Of a stretch of DNA of 16,693 nt, positions 7,150 to 14,587 are shown in pieces. The notes beneath the pieces are model-generated. The model was not told the origin of the DNA, did no database searches, and worked only from the letters and a program-made list of their open reading frames with translations. Every line of letters begins with the position of its first letter. The first letter of the stretch is position 1. This stretch comes from TMED27 sp964350695 (GTDB lineage: Bacteria; Pseudomonadota; Alphaproteobacteria; Micavibrionales; Micavibrionaceae): NCBI GenBank assembly GCA_964350695.1, contig CAYGKM010000020.1, forward strand, positions 1 through 16,693. The letters run 5' to 3'. A program made the translations under genes and the position numbers.

Positions 7150-8144
7150 CCCTGAAAACGCCTTCATTTTGGTATAGAAACAAAGACGAAAAAATAGATA
7201 TTCGCGAGTCTTTGCTTACGCCTTTTGCCAGCTTGTATCAATTTTCATACGCGATGCACCAGCAATCAAAAGAGCCGTATACATCCACCCTGCCCGTTAT
7301 CTGCATCGGTAATCTTGTCGCCGGAGGGACAGGTAAAACCCCGACCGCGCTTGCGATCATGGACATTATCCGCGATGCAGGGATTGCAAAAAATCCGTGT
7401 TTTATGATCCGCGGATATGGCGGCGCAGAGATTGGACCGCTTTTGGTGAACCCGAAGACCCACACCGCGTGGGACACAGGTGATGAAGCGTTGATACTGG
7501 CGCAATATGCCCCGACGATTGTCGGCGCAGACAGGGCAGATGGCGCGAAGCTGGCGGAGCGCAGCGGGTTTGATCTGATCCTTATGGATGACGGTTTGCA
7601 AAACCCCGGGCTTCACAAAAATTTGAAACTTGTTGTGGTGAACGGCGAGATGGGCTTCGGCAACCAGAAAATGATGCCCGCAGGGCCATTGCGCCAGCCT
7701 TTGCAAGCGGGCTTGGATAATGCGGACGGGTTTATTCTGATCGGCGAGGATAAGCGCGGCGCTTTAAACCTGGTCCCTGCGGATAAATCGATTTTGAAGG
7801 CCGATCTTCACCCGTCTTCCGATCATGCGATTGATACAGAAAAGAAATATTTGGCGTTTGCAGGACTTGGATACCCTGAGAAGTTTTTCAAATTCCTGCG
7901 CGAACGGGTGAAGCTGGACGTTGTAGACACGGTGATCTTCGGCGATCACCATCCTTATAACGAGGAAGATTTGAAAGCCCTGCATGCCAAAGCGCAAAGT
8001 CTGGGCGCGAATCTTATTACCACAAAGAAAGATGCTATTCGTTTGCCGCAAATCGAAGGGATTGACGTTTTTGTGATGCCCGTAAAAATGCGGATGGAAG
8101 ATGAAGGCGCGCTGATCGCCCTGATAAAAAAGAGCATCGGATGA
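7146..8144 (+). CDS. lpxK: Tetraacyldisaccharide 4'-kinase LpxK
   Basis: Phosphorylates the 4' position of the tetraacyldisaccharide 1-phosphate to give lipid IVA, at the cytoplasmic face of the inner membrane. The 332-residue protein carries the family Walker A loop in GNLVAGGTGKTPT (residues 56-67, Lys64) and the DDGLQNPGL segment (148-156) that contains the catalytic Asp of LpxK. The QNP form in place of the common QH looks like alphaproteobacterial members. ATGA overlaps couple it to waaA upstream and to the acyltransferase downstream. There are no signs of damage. Confidence 0.95.
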   Translation: MTLKTPSFWYRNKDEKIDIRESLLTPFASLYQFSYAMHQQSKEPYTSTLPVICIGNLVAGGTGKTPTALAIMDIIRDAGIAKNPCFMIRGYGGAEIGPLLVNPKTHTAWDTGDEALILAQYAPTIVGADRADGAKLAERSGFDLILMDDGLQNPGLHKNLKLVVVNGEMGFGNQKMMPAGPLRQPLQAGLDNADGFILIGEDKRGALNLVPADKSILKADLHPSSDHAIDTEKKYLAFAGLGYPEKFFKFLRERVKLDVVDTVIFGDHHPYNEEDLKALHAKAQSLGANLITTKKDAIRLPQIEGIDVFVMPVKMRMEDEGALIALIKKSIG

Positions 8145-8995
8145 CGAAGCTGCGATACTGGTTTGAAGCCGTTTTTCTTAAAGCCCTCTTGCTCTTTTTT
8201 TCCGCGCTGCCGCCGCATGTCGCCTCTTCTATCGGCGGGGCAATCGGCGGGTTTATCGGGCCGAAGCTGGCGACCTCCCGTAAAGCATACCGTAATCTTG
8301 AGCGCGCGCTGCCCGAAGCCGCCAGCCCTGAGACGATTAAAGGAATGTGGACGCATTTGGGGCGCATTATTGCCGAGTATCCGCATCTGGAGGCTTTGAG
8401 CCGCGATGCAGACGTTATAGGGGCGGAGCATTTAAAGGCGGCGATTGAGAATGAAAGCGGCGCGATTTTCTTTGGCGGACATTTGGGAAACTGGGAATTA
8501 AACGCCGCTATTGTGCTGACGCAGTTCGGGGCCGCGCCGAAGTTGACCTACCGCGCACCGAATAATCCGCATGTCGATAAAATGCTGATGGAGGCGCGCT
8601 CGATTAACGGGCAAATCTCGGGCTTCCCGAAATCCACCGCAGGCGGCAAGGGATTGCTCAGCGCTATGAAGGCGGGCGAAGCCGCAGGGATATTGATTGA
8701 TCAGAAATATAATGAAGGCGTGAGCGTTCCCTTTTTCGGGATGGAGGCGATGACCAATCCGATATTCGTGCAGCTTGCGCAGCGCTATAAATGCCCGCTT
8801 GTACCTATTCGCAGCGAGCGGCTTGAAGGTTCAAAATTTCGCCTTAATGTTTATGAACCGATTGCGGTTTTTAAAGAAGATGGCAGCCCGCGAGAGGTTG
8901 AAGATGTTATCAAGGATGCGCATGCGCTGCTTGAGGGATGGATCAAAGAGCGTCCCGAGCAATGGCTGTGGCTGCATAGACGCTGGAAAGATTAG
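8141..8995 (+). CDS. lpxL: Lipid A secondary acyltransferase (LpxL/HtrB family)
   Basis: Predicted late acyltransferase that adds a secondary acyl chain to Kdo2-lipid IVA from acyl-ACP. The 284-residue protein has one hydrophobic N-terminal anchor (about residues 8-22), a glycine-rich segment (31-40) and the catalytic H-x4-E motif in GGHLGNWEL (His114, Glu119). RAPNNPHVD, the DQKYNEGVSVPFFG region and a C-terminal WLWLHRRWK also fit the LpxL/LpxM family; the last is a hallmark. LpxL and LpxM cannot be separated here, and LpxL is the safer name. It overlaps lpxK by 4 bases and is followed by gor after 3 bases. Confidence 0.9.
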   Translation: MTKLRYWFEAVFLKALLLFFSALPPHVASSIGGAIGGFIGPKLATSRKAYRNLERALPEAASPETIKGMWTHLGRIIAEYPHLEALSRDADVIGAEHLKAAIENESGAIFFGGHLGNWELNAAIVLTQFGAAPKLTYRAPNNPHVDKMLMEARSINGQISGFPKSTAGGKGLLSAMKAGEAAGILIDQKYNEGVSVPFFGMEAMTNPIFVQLAQRYKCPLVPIRSERLEGSKFRLNVYEPIAVFKEDGSPREVEDVIKDAHALLEGWIKERPEQWLWLHRRWKD

Positions 8996-8998
8996 AAG

Positions 8999-10366
8999 AT
9001 GGCAAAACATTTTGATTATTTTGTGATTGGTGCCGGTTCAGGCGGCGTTAGATCCGCGAGAATAGCCGCGCAGCACGGCGCGAAAGTAGGCGTGGCGGAG
9101 GCTTCTGATCTTGGCGGCACGTGCGTGAATTTAGGCTGCGTACCGAAAAAGCTGCTCGCTTATGGGTCGGATTACGGGGCACATTTTGAAGATGCCCGTG
9201 GATATGGGTGGGATGCCCCGAAGGACATTTCTTTTGATTGGGGCAAGTTGGTCGAGAATAAAAACAATGAAATCAAAAGACTAAACGGTATTTATCAGAA
9301 GTTACTTGACGGCGCTGGCGTTGAAATACTGCGCGGATTTGCAAAATTTGAAGATGCAAACACGGTGGATGTCGGCGGCGAGAAAATTACGGCCGATAAA
9401 TTCCTGATCGCGGTTGGCGGCGCGCCCCGTCTCCCCAATCATGCGGGCGCAGAGCATATGATTGTCTCCGATGATGCGTTCTTTTTGCCAAAATTGCCGA
9501 AGCATATTGTGATTGTCGGCGGGGGCTATGTTGCCGTCGAGTTCGCACATATTTTCCACGGACTGGGCGCGCATGTCACCTTGCTTTATCGCGGGCATTT
9601 ATTCCTGCGGGGGTTTGATGATTCCATTCGTTTGGCTTTAGCAGACGAGATGCGCAAGCAAGGGATTGATTTGCATTTTAACTGCGACATCGAGCGCGTG
9701 GAAAAGAGCGGCGAGAGCCTGATCGTTAAAACAGCCGACGGTAAAACCATAGAATGCGACACCGCAATGGCGGCGATTGGGCGCGCGCCGAAAACGGACA
9801 AACTTGGCCTTGAAGCGGCGGGCGTTGCCACATCGGAGCGCGGCTTCATCGAAGTGAATGATCAATATCAAACATCCACCCCCCATATTTATGCGCTGGG
9901 GGATGTCACCGACACCCCTGCCCTTACACCTGTGGCCATTAAAGAGGGGCACATTCTGGCGGATCGTTTATTCGGGGGTCACCCGGAGCGCAGCGTGAAT
10001 TATAACTACATTGCCACGGCTGTATTTTCTCAGCCTCCGCTGTCCACCGTGGGTTTAAGCGAAGAAGATGCGCTCGCGCAAGGGCATGAAATCGAGGTGT
10101 TTATATCGAATTTCAAACCCATGAAACACACACTGACAGGCCGTGATGAGCGCAGTGTCATGAAGCTGATTGTGGATTGTAAAACCGACAAAGTGCTTGG
10201 AATTCATATGATGGGGCTTGATGCGCCGGAAATTATGCAAGGGTTTGCCGTGGCGCTGAATTGCGGGGCGACGAAGGCGGATTTTGATCGCACCATGGCG
10301 ATGCACCCGACGTCTGCCGAAGAATTCGTAACCATGCGCACGGGTGAGAAAAAGCGCCCTAGTTAA
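8999..10366 (+). CDS. gor: Glutathione-disulfide reductase
   Basis: Cytoplasmic FAD-dependent homodimer that reduces oxidised glutathione with NADPH. The 455-residue protein has the FAD GAGSGG motif (11-16), the redox-active disulfide GGTCVNLGCVPKK (Cys42 and Cys47), the second nucleotide site VGGGYVAVEFA with downstream arginines in LYRGHLFLRGFDD that fit NADPH preference, the TSTPHIYALGDV FAD segment, and the C-terminal catalytic pair in HPTSAEE (His436, Glu441). These match glutathione reductase rather than dihydrolipoamide dehydrogenase or mercuric reductase. It lies 3 bases after lpxL, so it is probably read from the LPS-gene transcript. Its last 8 bases overlap the tail of the opposing phosphodiesterase gene. 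Confidence 0.95.
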   Translation: MAKHFDYFVIGAGSGGVRSARIAAQHGAKVGVAEASDLGGTCVNLGCVPKKLLAYGSDYGAHFEDARGYGWDAPKDISFDWGKLVENKNNEIKRLNGIYQKLLDGAGVEILRGFAKFEDANTVDVGGEKITADKFLIAVGGAPRLPNHAGAEHMIVSDDAFFLPKLPKHIVIVGGGYVAVEFAHIFHGLGAHVTLLYRGHLFLRGFDDSIRLALADEMRKQGIDLHFNCDIERVEKSGESLIVKTADGKTIECDTAMAAIGRAPKTDKLGLEAAGVATSERGFIEVNDQYQTSTPHIYALGDVTDTPALTPVAIKEGHILADRLFGGHPERSVNYNYIATAVFSQPPLSTVGLSEEDALAQGHEIEVFISNFKPMKHTLTGRDERSVMKLIVDCKTDKVLGIHMMGLDAPEIMQGFAVALNCGATKADFDRTMAMHPTSAEEFVTMRTGEKKRPS

Positions 10367-11483
10367 GCGTTTTGGGCGCGCCTCCGCCTTTGCTTTGGCC
10401 AAAAGATAAAATGAAATCTGTATGCTGCGCTTTCGGGAACGGCTCGTTTCCGGCCTTCACGTCTTCTTCGGCGAGCGCGTAAATTCGCGCTAAATTGCCG
10501 GCGTAGAGCTTCTGCCCAGCGTCGGAGAGAAATTTACGCTGACAAATCACATCGAGAAACTCGACGATATGCTCAGGCCGCGCATCATGCGTGCCGATCT
10601 CATCACGCACCAACACGGTCTCATATACGGTGAGTTCATAGCTCAACCCCGCAGACGTCGCCATATCCGCTTCATGCAGCAAACACGCCATCAGGCATAT
10701 CTTTGGCTCGCGCTCTAGGATTTTAAGATCATCGGAGAGATTAAGGCGATCGAATTTTTTGCTGTCGCCGAGAAAGTGAAAACGATACGCGGCCTTCATC
10801 TGCATCACCGAGCTTGCGGGATCATGGAGCGGCGAGACTTCGGTGGCCACGACCAGCGCTTTTAAGATTTCTTCTTGGTCTATCCCTACGGCGCGCAAAT
10901 GCGGCATCGCCATTTTAACGGATTGCAGCTCCAAACGGCTTGGGATGAACACGCCTTTAACCGTATTGCCGAGGCCATCATGACCGTAATCATGGATGCA
11001 GGCCGCGACCAGAAGCAAGGTCATGTCTTCTTCACCAAGCGCCTTTGCCGTGCCGCCATAGATGCGGTTATGGACATCAATCAGGCGGATGATTTGAAGC
11101 ACGACTTTGCGGAAGTGATTATTATTGTGATAGGGCTGGGTGTTTTCCACCTCGCCCAAGATCGAAGCCATCATCAAGCCCATCACGTGATCGGGATTTT
11201 TGATGTTCAAATGTAGTGCAGCCGCGGCGCAGAGCTCAGCGAGCGTTGGCGGGTTTCCCAGCACATGCCAACGACGCAAGAAATCCACGCAATCATCGGT
11301 GTTTTGGGCAATATCCGCGCTGCCAGAAAAGATAAAACGCTCTTTTTCCAGCGCTTTGATATCACCTGCAAGGCCCTTACTTAAGCTTTGCGCCAGCGTT
11401 GCCAAATCTGTGTCATTAGCGGAGAATGTTTTTATGCAGGCGCTGAGCGCGGATTGAAACGAGGCTACATCTGTCATACGCAT
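10359..11483 (-). CDS. Class I (eukaryote-type) cyclic-nucleotide phosphodiesterase homologue
   Basis: Predicted metal-dependent phosphodiesterase hydrolysing a cyclic nucleotide. The 374-residue protein has YHNNNH (118-123) for the catalytic His and first metal ligand of class I PDEs, then HDYGHDGLGNTV (164-175), which fits the class I signature H-D-[hydrophobic]-x-H-x-[AG]-x2-[NQ] fully, then HEADM (270-274) where class I enzymes carry the last metal-binding Asp (Asp273). QRKF (315-318) may be the Q-x2-F purine clamp. Spacings are close to those of human PDE4. There is no signal peptide and no recognisable N-terminal regulatory domain in the first 80 residues. It has no GYP motif, so it is not an HD-GYP enzyme. 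Start is ATG 11483 or ATG 11477, with a weak ribosome binding site. Substrate (cAMP, cGMP or other) is not shown. Confidence 0.85.
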   Translation of the reverse strand: MRMTDVASFQSALSACIKTFSANDTDLATLAQSLSKGLAGDIKALEKERFIFSGSADIAQNTDDCVDFLRRWHVLGNPPTLAELCAAAALHLNIKNPDHVMGLMMASILGEVENTQPYHNNNHFRKVVLQIIRLIDVHNRIYGGTAKALGEEDMTLLLVAACIHDYGHDGLGNTVKGVFIPSRLELQSVKMAMPHLRAVGIDQEEILKALVVATEVSPLHDPASSVMQMKAAYRFHFLGDSKKFDRLNLSDDLKILEREPKICLMACLLHEADMATSAGLSYELTVYETVLVRDEIGTHDARPEHIVEFLDVICQRKFLSDAGQKLYAGNLARIYALAEEDVKAGNEPFPKAQHTDFILSFGQSKGGGAPKTLN

Positions 11484-11504
11484 AAGTGTAATGGCTTTCT
11501 AATC

Positions 11505-11533
11505 ATTGTAAAAGCGCAGAGTTTCCTTTATAA
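11505..11533 (-). promoter_or_regulatory. Candidate promoter of the phosphodiesterase gene
   Basis: Reading leftwards, TTATAA (11533-11528) and TACAAT (11510-11505) are 17 bases apart. The -10 matches the consensus in 5 of 6 bases and the -35 in 3 of 6. A transcript would start near 11498, about 15 bases before the ATG. It overlaps the opposing aroG promoter almost exactly. Confidence 0.35.
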
Positions 11534-11534
11534 A
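11506..11534 (+). promoter_or_regulatory. Candidate sigma70 promoter of the aroG-nadE-gltX operon
   Basis: TTGTAA (11506-11511) and TATAAA (11529-11534) are separated by the ideal 17 bases. The -10 matches in 5 of 6 positions and the -35 in 4 of 6. The predicted start near 11541 leaves a leader of about 30 bases, with AGGAA (11556-11560) ten bases before the ATG at 11571. I saw no attenuator-like leader peptide or tandem aromatic codons in it. Confidence 0.5.
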
Positions 11535-11570
11535 ACGGAGGCTTATTTGGTTGATAGGAACGATAAAGAC

Positions 11571-12962
11571 ATGACGAATATTTGGACACCACAAAGCTGG
11601 CGCGAAAAACCGGTTAAACAGATGCCGGAATATAAGGATAAAGCAGCGTTATCTGCGGCAGAAGCCGAGCTTCGCAGCTTTCCTCCGCTTGTGTTTGCAG
11701 GCGAGGCGCGCAACTTGCAGCGCTCGCTTGGCGCCGTGGCGATGGGTAATGGCTTTTTGCTTCAGGGCGGCGATTGCGCCGAGAGTTTTGGCGAATTCAG
11801 CGCAAACCATATCCGCGATACCTTTCGTGTGCTTTTGCAAATGGCGGTGGTGATGACCTATGCCGGCTCTATGCCGATTGTTAAGGTCGGGCGCATGGCG
11901 GGGCAGTTCGCCAAACCGCGCTCCAGTGACGAAGAAACCATTGATGGTGTGACGTTGCCGAGCTATCGCGGGGATAATATCAACGCGCTTGAGTTCACCG
12001 CCGAAGCGCGCGAGCCTGACCCGCAGCGCCTTGTGCGCTCATACCACCAAGCCGCGTCCACGCTGAACCTTTTGCGGGCGTTTGCCAATGGCGGCTATGC
12101 GGATTTGAACCGCGTGCATGGATGGAATTTGGATTTCGTTGGGGATTCACCGCTTAAGGCTAAATACGAAGAATTGGCCTCGCGGATTTCCGATGCGCTG
12201 CATTTCATGGCGGCGTGCGGGGTTACATCCGAGACCGTTCCGGCTATTCACCAAACGGATTTCTACACATCGCATGAAGCGCTGCATCTTATGTATGAAG
12301 AAGCGATGACCCGCCAGGACAGCTTGACGGGCGATTATTACGACACCTCAGCACATATGCTGTGGATCGGGGCGCGTACACATCAGGCCGATCATGCGCA
12401 GATTGAATTTGTGCGCGGCGTGAAGAACCCGCTCGGCATGAAATGCTCACCTGAAATGAGCGCTGATGAGCTGCTTCGCCTCATTGATGTTTTGAATCCT
12501 GATAATATTCCAGGACGCCTGACGCTGATTGCGCGGATGGGCTATGAGCAGGTGGAAGAAAAGCTTTCGCCGCTCGTGCGCCGTGTGAAGGAAGAAGGCC
12601 GCGCTGTTGTGTGGTCTTGTGATCCGATGCACGGCAACACGTACAAATCCTCCTCCGGTTACAAAACCCGCCGCTTTGAACATATCTTAGAAGAGGTTAA
12701 GGGCTTCTTTGCGGTTCACCGCACCGAAGGCACGCATGCGGGCGGGGTTCATTTTGAGATGACCGGCGCGAATGTGACTGAATGTGTCGGCGGCGCGCAA
12801 GAGATTGGCGATGAAGATCTGTCCAGCCGTTATCACACCGCGTGTGACCCGCGGCTGAACGCGAACCAGTCTTTAGAGCTTGCCTTCCTTGTGGCGGAAG
12901 AATTGAAAGCCGTGCGTAATAGCGAAGATTTGAAACCTGTGGCTGCCGCCGCGGCGGAGTAA
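11571..12962 (+). CDS. aroG: Class II 3-deoxy-7-phosphoheptulonate (DAHP) synthase
   Basis: Condenses phosphoenolpyruvate and erythrose 4-phosphate to DAHP, the first step of the shikimate pathway. From ATG 11571 (AGGAA ten bases upstream) the protein has 463 residues, normal for the class II (plant and actinobacterial type) enzyme. It shows LLQGGDCAESF with the metal-binding Cys69, VGRMAGQFAKPRS (106-118), YRGDNIN (132-138), WIGARTHQ, GRLTLIARMG, the DPMHGNT motif and HAGGVHFEMTG. An upstream in-frame extension to 11388 runs into the divergent gene and promoter and is rejected. The symbol varies among species (aroF, aroG or aroH). The nadE start follows after 3 bases. Confidence 0.95.
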   Translation: MTNIWTPQSWREKPVKQMPEYKDKAALSAAEAELRSFPPLVFAGEARNLQRSLGAVAMGNGFLLQGGDCAESFGEFSANHIRDTFRVLLQMAVVMTYAGSMPIVKVGRMAGQFAKPRSSDEETIDGVTLPSYRGDNINALEFTAEAREPDPQRLVRSYHQAASTLNLLRAFANGGYADLNRVHGWNLDFVGDSPLKAKYEELASRISDALHFMAACGVTSETVPAIHQTDFYTSHEALHLMYEEAMTRQDSLTGDYYDTSAHMLWIGARTHQADHAQIEFVRGVKNPLGMKCSPEMSADELLRLIDVLNPDNIPGRLTLIARMGYEQVEEKLSPLVRRVKEEGRAVVWSCDPMHGNTYKSSSGYKTRRFEHILEEVKGFFAVHRTEGTHAGGVHFEMTGANVTECVGGAQEIGDEDLSSRYHTACDPRLNANQSLELAFLVAEELKAVRNSEDLKPVAAAAAE

Positions 12963-12965
12963 AGC

Positions 12966-14561
12966 ATGACCGGCGCGCTCACATTTACACTGGCGCAGCT
13001 CAACCCGACGGTTGGCGCTTTAACGGCCAATACAGACGCTATTTTGCGCGTGTGGAAAGCCGCGAAGAGCGAGCTTGTCCTGTTTCCTGAAATGGCGGTG
13101 TGCGGATATCCGCCTGAAGACCTTGTCCTCAAACCCTCTTTTATATCCGAGATCAAAAAATCGGTTGAGCGAATATGCGAGCAAAGCGCGTCGTTTAAAG
13201 CTGCGGCGCTGATTTCGTGCCCGTGGGAAATTGGCGGCAAAATTTATAACGCGCTTCATGTGATTGAAGGCGGGAGGGTTATTCACACCCAGACCAAACA
13301 TCATCTTCCCAATTATGGCGTATTTGACGAGCAGCGCATTTTCAACGCAGGGTCTGTGCCCGATATATTTGAATTTCACGGGATTAAACTCGGCCTGATG
13401 GTCTGCGAGGATATGTGGTATGCGGATGTGTCGGCGCAGTTAAAAAACCAAGGCGCGGAAATTCTGATCGCGCCGCATGCCAGCCCCTATGAAACCATCA
13501 AAGATGATACCCGCGTCGGCATTGCGAAAGCGCGCGCAGGCGAAACGGGTCTGCCCGTGATTTGCGTCAATCAAGTTGGGGGGCAGGACGAGATTGTTTT
13601 TGATGGTGCAAGCTTTGTGATGGATGCGGGCGGCGAGGTTGTGTTTCAGGCCGAAGAATTTATCGAGGCGACGCACGATGTTTCCTTTAGCGGCGGGGTT
13701 TTTGAATGCCCACCGAGCCCGCCTGCTTTGGATGAGATGGAAGAGCTTTATCAGGCGCTTGTTCTCGGCCTTCGTGACTATGTGCGCAAGAACGGTTTTC
13801 CGGGGGTGCTGCTTGGGCTTTCAGGCGGGATAGACAGTGCGCTTTCCGCCGTTATTGCGGCGGATGCGCTGGGCGCGAAGAATGTGCAATGCGTGATGAT
13901 GCCTTCGCGCTTTACTTCTCAGGATTCTTTGGAGGATGCGAAGGCGCAGGCCGAGAATTTGGGCTGTCCGTATGAGATTATTTCTATCGCCGCGCCGATG
14001 GATGCGTTTGAAAGCGCCATCCCCAACCTTGCCAATACTGCGCATGAGAATATGCAATCACGCTCGCGCGGGTTAATCCTTATGGCGCTGTCGAATTCGA
14101 ACGGCAAGATGCTGCTGTCCACGGGCAACAAGTCAGAGATGGCGGTGGGCTATGCCACACTTTACGGCGATATGTGCGGGGGCTTTAATGCGCTGAAAGA
14201 TTTATATAAAACGCAGGTTTATGCGCTGTCGCGGTGGGTTAATCGTGAGACCGAGATCATCCCAGAGCGGATCATCACCAAAGCGCCGACAGCGGAGCTG
14301 AAAGACAACCAAACCGATCAGGACAGCCTTCCTGAATATGACGTTCTGGATGACATCCTTGAATGTTTGATCGAGCATGAAATGGCGACGGCGGAAATTG
14401 TTGCCAAAGGCCATGACGCCGCCACGGTTGCCCGCGTTTGGCGCATGCTGGATATGGCGGAGTATAAACGCCGCCAAGCGCCGCCGGGGGTGAAGATTAC
14501 ATCGAAAGCCTTCGGGCGTGATCGCCGCTATCCAATCACCAATAAATTTGGTAAAGAATAA
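12966..14561 (+). CDS. nadE: Glutamine-dependent NAD+ synthetase
   Basis: Last step of NAD synthesis: adenylates nicotinate adenine dinucleotide and amidates it with ammonia released from glutamine. The 531-residue protein is a complete two-domain enzyme. The N-terminal nitrilase-type glutaminase has the triad Glu42 (FPEMAVCGYPPEDL), Lys111 (TKHHLPNYGVFDE) and Cys147 (MVCEDMW). The C-terminal synthetase has the PP-loop SGGIDS at residues 286-291, then STGNKSEMAVGYATLYGD and KAPTAELKDNQTDQDSLP. GGAG lies just before the start, across the aroG stop. There is no obvious functional link to its neighbours except a shared transcript. Confidence 0.95.
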   Translation: MTGALTFTLAQLNPTVGALTANTDAILRVWKAAKSELVLFPEMAVCGYPPEDLVLKPSFISEIKKSVERICEQSASFKAAALISCPWEIGGKIYNALHVIEGGRVIHTQTKHHLPNYGVFDEQRIFNAGSVPDIFEFHGIKLGLMVCEDMWYADVSAQLKNQGAEILIAPHASPYETIKDDTRVGIAKARAGETGLPVICVNQVGGQDEIVFDGASFVMDAGGEVVFQAEEFIEATHDVSFSGGVFECPPSPPALDEMEELYQALVLGLRDYVRKNGFPGVLLGLSGGIDSALSAVIAADALGAKNVQCVMMPSRFTSQDSLEDAKAQAENLGCPYEIISIAAPMDAFESAIPNLANTAHENMQSRSRGLILMALSNSNGKMLLSTGNKSEMAVGYATLYGDMCGGFNALKDLYKTQVYALSRWVNRETEIIPERIITKAPTAELKDNQTDQDSLPEYDVLDDILECLIEHEMATAEIVAKGHDAATVARVWRMLDMAEYKRRQAPPGVKITSKAFGRDRRYPITNKFGKE

Positions 14562-14587
14562 CGTTCAACGAACAAGGACAACGTAGA

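Noticed and set aside
7955..8431. Minus-strand open frame of 158 codons across the lpxK/lpxL junction
   Set aside because: It is a shadow of two recognised enzymes; its translation is rich in Arg and Ala without family features.
10359..11483. HD-GYP cyclic-di-GMP phosphodiesterase
   Set aside because: There is no GYP motif, and the YHNxxH plus HDxxHxGxxN arrangement is that of class I PDEs.
11388..11570. Upstream extension of the DAHP synthase frame to 11388
   Set aside because: It would cross the start of the divergent gene and the candidate promoter, and the class II family begins close to the ATG at 11571.
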